Shown here piece after piece: positions 52,283 to 52,627 of a stretch of DNA of 52,627 nt; positions within the stretch are counted from its first letter, which is position 1; each line of letters starts with the position of its first letter. This DNA comes from an uncultured Pelagibacteraceae bacterium (GTDB lineage: Bacteria; Pseudomonadota; Alphaproteobacteria; Pelagibacterales; Pelagibacteraceae). The DNA is taken from contig CACMAX010000009.1 of assembly GCA_902611845.1 (NCBI GenBank), positions 1 to 52,627 on the forward strand, in the 5' to 3' direction. Under the pieces are notes generated by a model that worked only from the letters and a program-made list of their open reading frames with translations, made no database searches and was not told the origin of the DNA. The position numbers were made by a program, and so were the translations under genes.

Positions 52283-52627
52283 TTATAATAATATCTTGCT
52301 TTAGTTTCTTATAGTACAATAAAGAAAATTGATTTAGCTGCTTATTTTTTTCAAACCTAACTATTTCATCTAACTCAGTATCTAAATTAATCTGATTTTT
52401 TATCTCTTTTTTGTCATTAATCTTCAAAATAAGGTAACCATTTGGATATTTAATAGGCTTTGTTATTTCATCAACTTTCAATTTACTCAGTAAGGAGCTC
52501 AAATTTTCTGACAACAAAGTTTCTTTAATCCATCCTATTTGGCCACCTTTTGTAGAACTATTTGATATACTGAATTTTGATGCAGCTGAATTAAAATCAT
52601 TTAAATTTATATATTTAATTATATTTT
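52272..52627 (-). CDS. surA: Peptidyl-prolyl isomerase SurA, C-terminal part (5' end outside window)
   Basis: The frame runs open to the window edge, giving 117 residues plus stop, of which the C-terminal parvulin domain is seen: FNSAASKFSISN, then GGQIGWIKETLL and the TKPIKYPNGYLILKINDKK strand. SurA is the periplasmic chaperone for outer-membrane proteins; context surA-pdxA-rsmA supports the name. A TTG at 52517 is not a start, as the domain begins upstream. The parvulin core is here short, and the tail (residues after NQINLDT) is a charged helix. Confidence 0.85.
   Translation of the reverse strand, partial: NIIKYINLNDFNSAASKFSISNSSTKGGQIGWIKETLLSENLSSLLSKLKVDEITKPIKYPNGYLILKINDKKEIKNQINLDTELDEIVRFEKNKQLNQFSLLYYKKLKQDIIINEY

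Noticed and set aside
1..52627. CRISPR arrays, tRNA or rRNA genes, insertion sequences, phage blocks, toxin-antitoxin pairs
   Set aside because: No repeat-spacer pattern, cloverleaf, transposase or integrase motif was found, and no spacer is long enough to hold them apart from the riboswitch leader.

Overview
The window is a gene-dense, strongly A+T-rich stretch of an oligotrophic marine alphaproteobacterium, most probably a SAR11-clade (Pelagibacterales) genome. This is inferred from the base composition, spacers of only a few bases with many 1-22 nt overlaps, alphaproteobacterial gene orders (rpsF-rpsR-rplI-dnaB, fabD-fabG-acpP...gmk, surA-pdxA-rsmA) and a glycine-riboswitch-controlled gcv operon. 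No rRNA, tRNA, CRISPR array, insertion sequence or phage block was seen, and no spacer reaches 300 bases.

Left part (1-12259): the end of a family-8-like glycosyltransferase; rlmE; guaB (natural form without CBS domains), a TPR protein and guaA; glyoxalase I; a TerC-family membrane protein; a TRAP transporter (dctP, hairpin, dctQ, dctM); a TPR protein and 5-oxoprolinase genes pxpA (reverse) and pxpBC (forward), followed by a DMT permease. Proximity suggests, but does not prove, that the TRAP system brings in pyroglutamate or a related compound.

Centre (12260-30015): a tandem glycine riboswitch precedes gcvT-gcvH-gcvP. A perfect 12-nt complement links the inter-aptamer linker plus P1 strand to the gcvT start codon, giving a concrete model for a glycine-ON translational switch. 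The same strand continues, with gaps of at most 5 nt, into a lipid-modification set: FAD amine-oxidase-like protein, DUF1365, CFA-synthase-like methyltransferase, DUF3833 lipoprotein. Then come an SDR, TspO, a DAO-type FAD oxidoreductase, an unlisted 56-residue membrane protein, an MDR reductase, secreted MsrA, NAD-formate dehydrogenase, an HPP protein and an IscU/SufU-like protein. A forward operon follows: DMT permease, an amidinotransferase with the full arginine:glycine amidinotransferase triad, and threonine aldolase. Glycine is a common thread: it is made by threonine aldolase, is a likely amidino acceptor, and is cleaved by GcvTHP, with formate dehydrogenase completing C1 oxidation.

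Right part (30012-52627): a mostly reverse-strand block with oxidative-stress genes (sodB, msrB, a GYD protein with an ideal ribosome binding site), transporters, glutathione synthesis (gshA-gshB), a thioredoxin-fold DUF255 protein, an HD-domain protein resembling diiron oxygenases of the PhnZ type, purF, cvpA, an RND/MMPL exporter, dnaB and ribosomal protein genes. Fatty-acid genes fabD-fabG-acpP and gmk run forward, and rsmA-pdxA-surA close the window in reverse. Two conserved alphaproteobacterial blocks appear shortened here: alr-radA is missing between dnaB and cvpA, and fabF-mltG-yicC is missing between acpP and gmk.

The best candidates for new biology are the start-codon-sequestering glycine switch, the CFA-like enzyme that has lost two bicarbonate-site residues within its FAD/DUF1365/DUF3833 operon, and the amidinotransferase operon.
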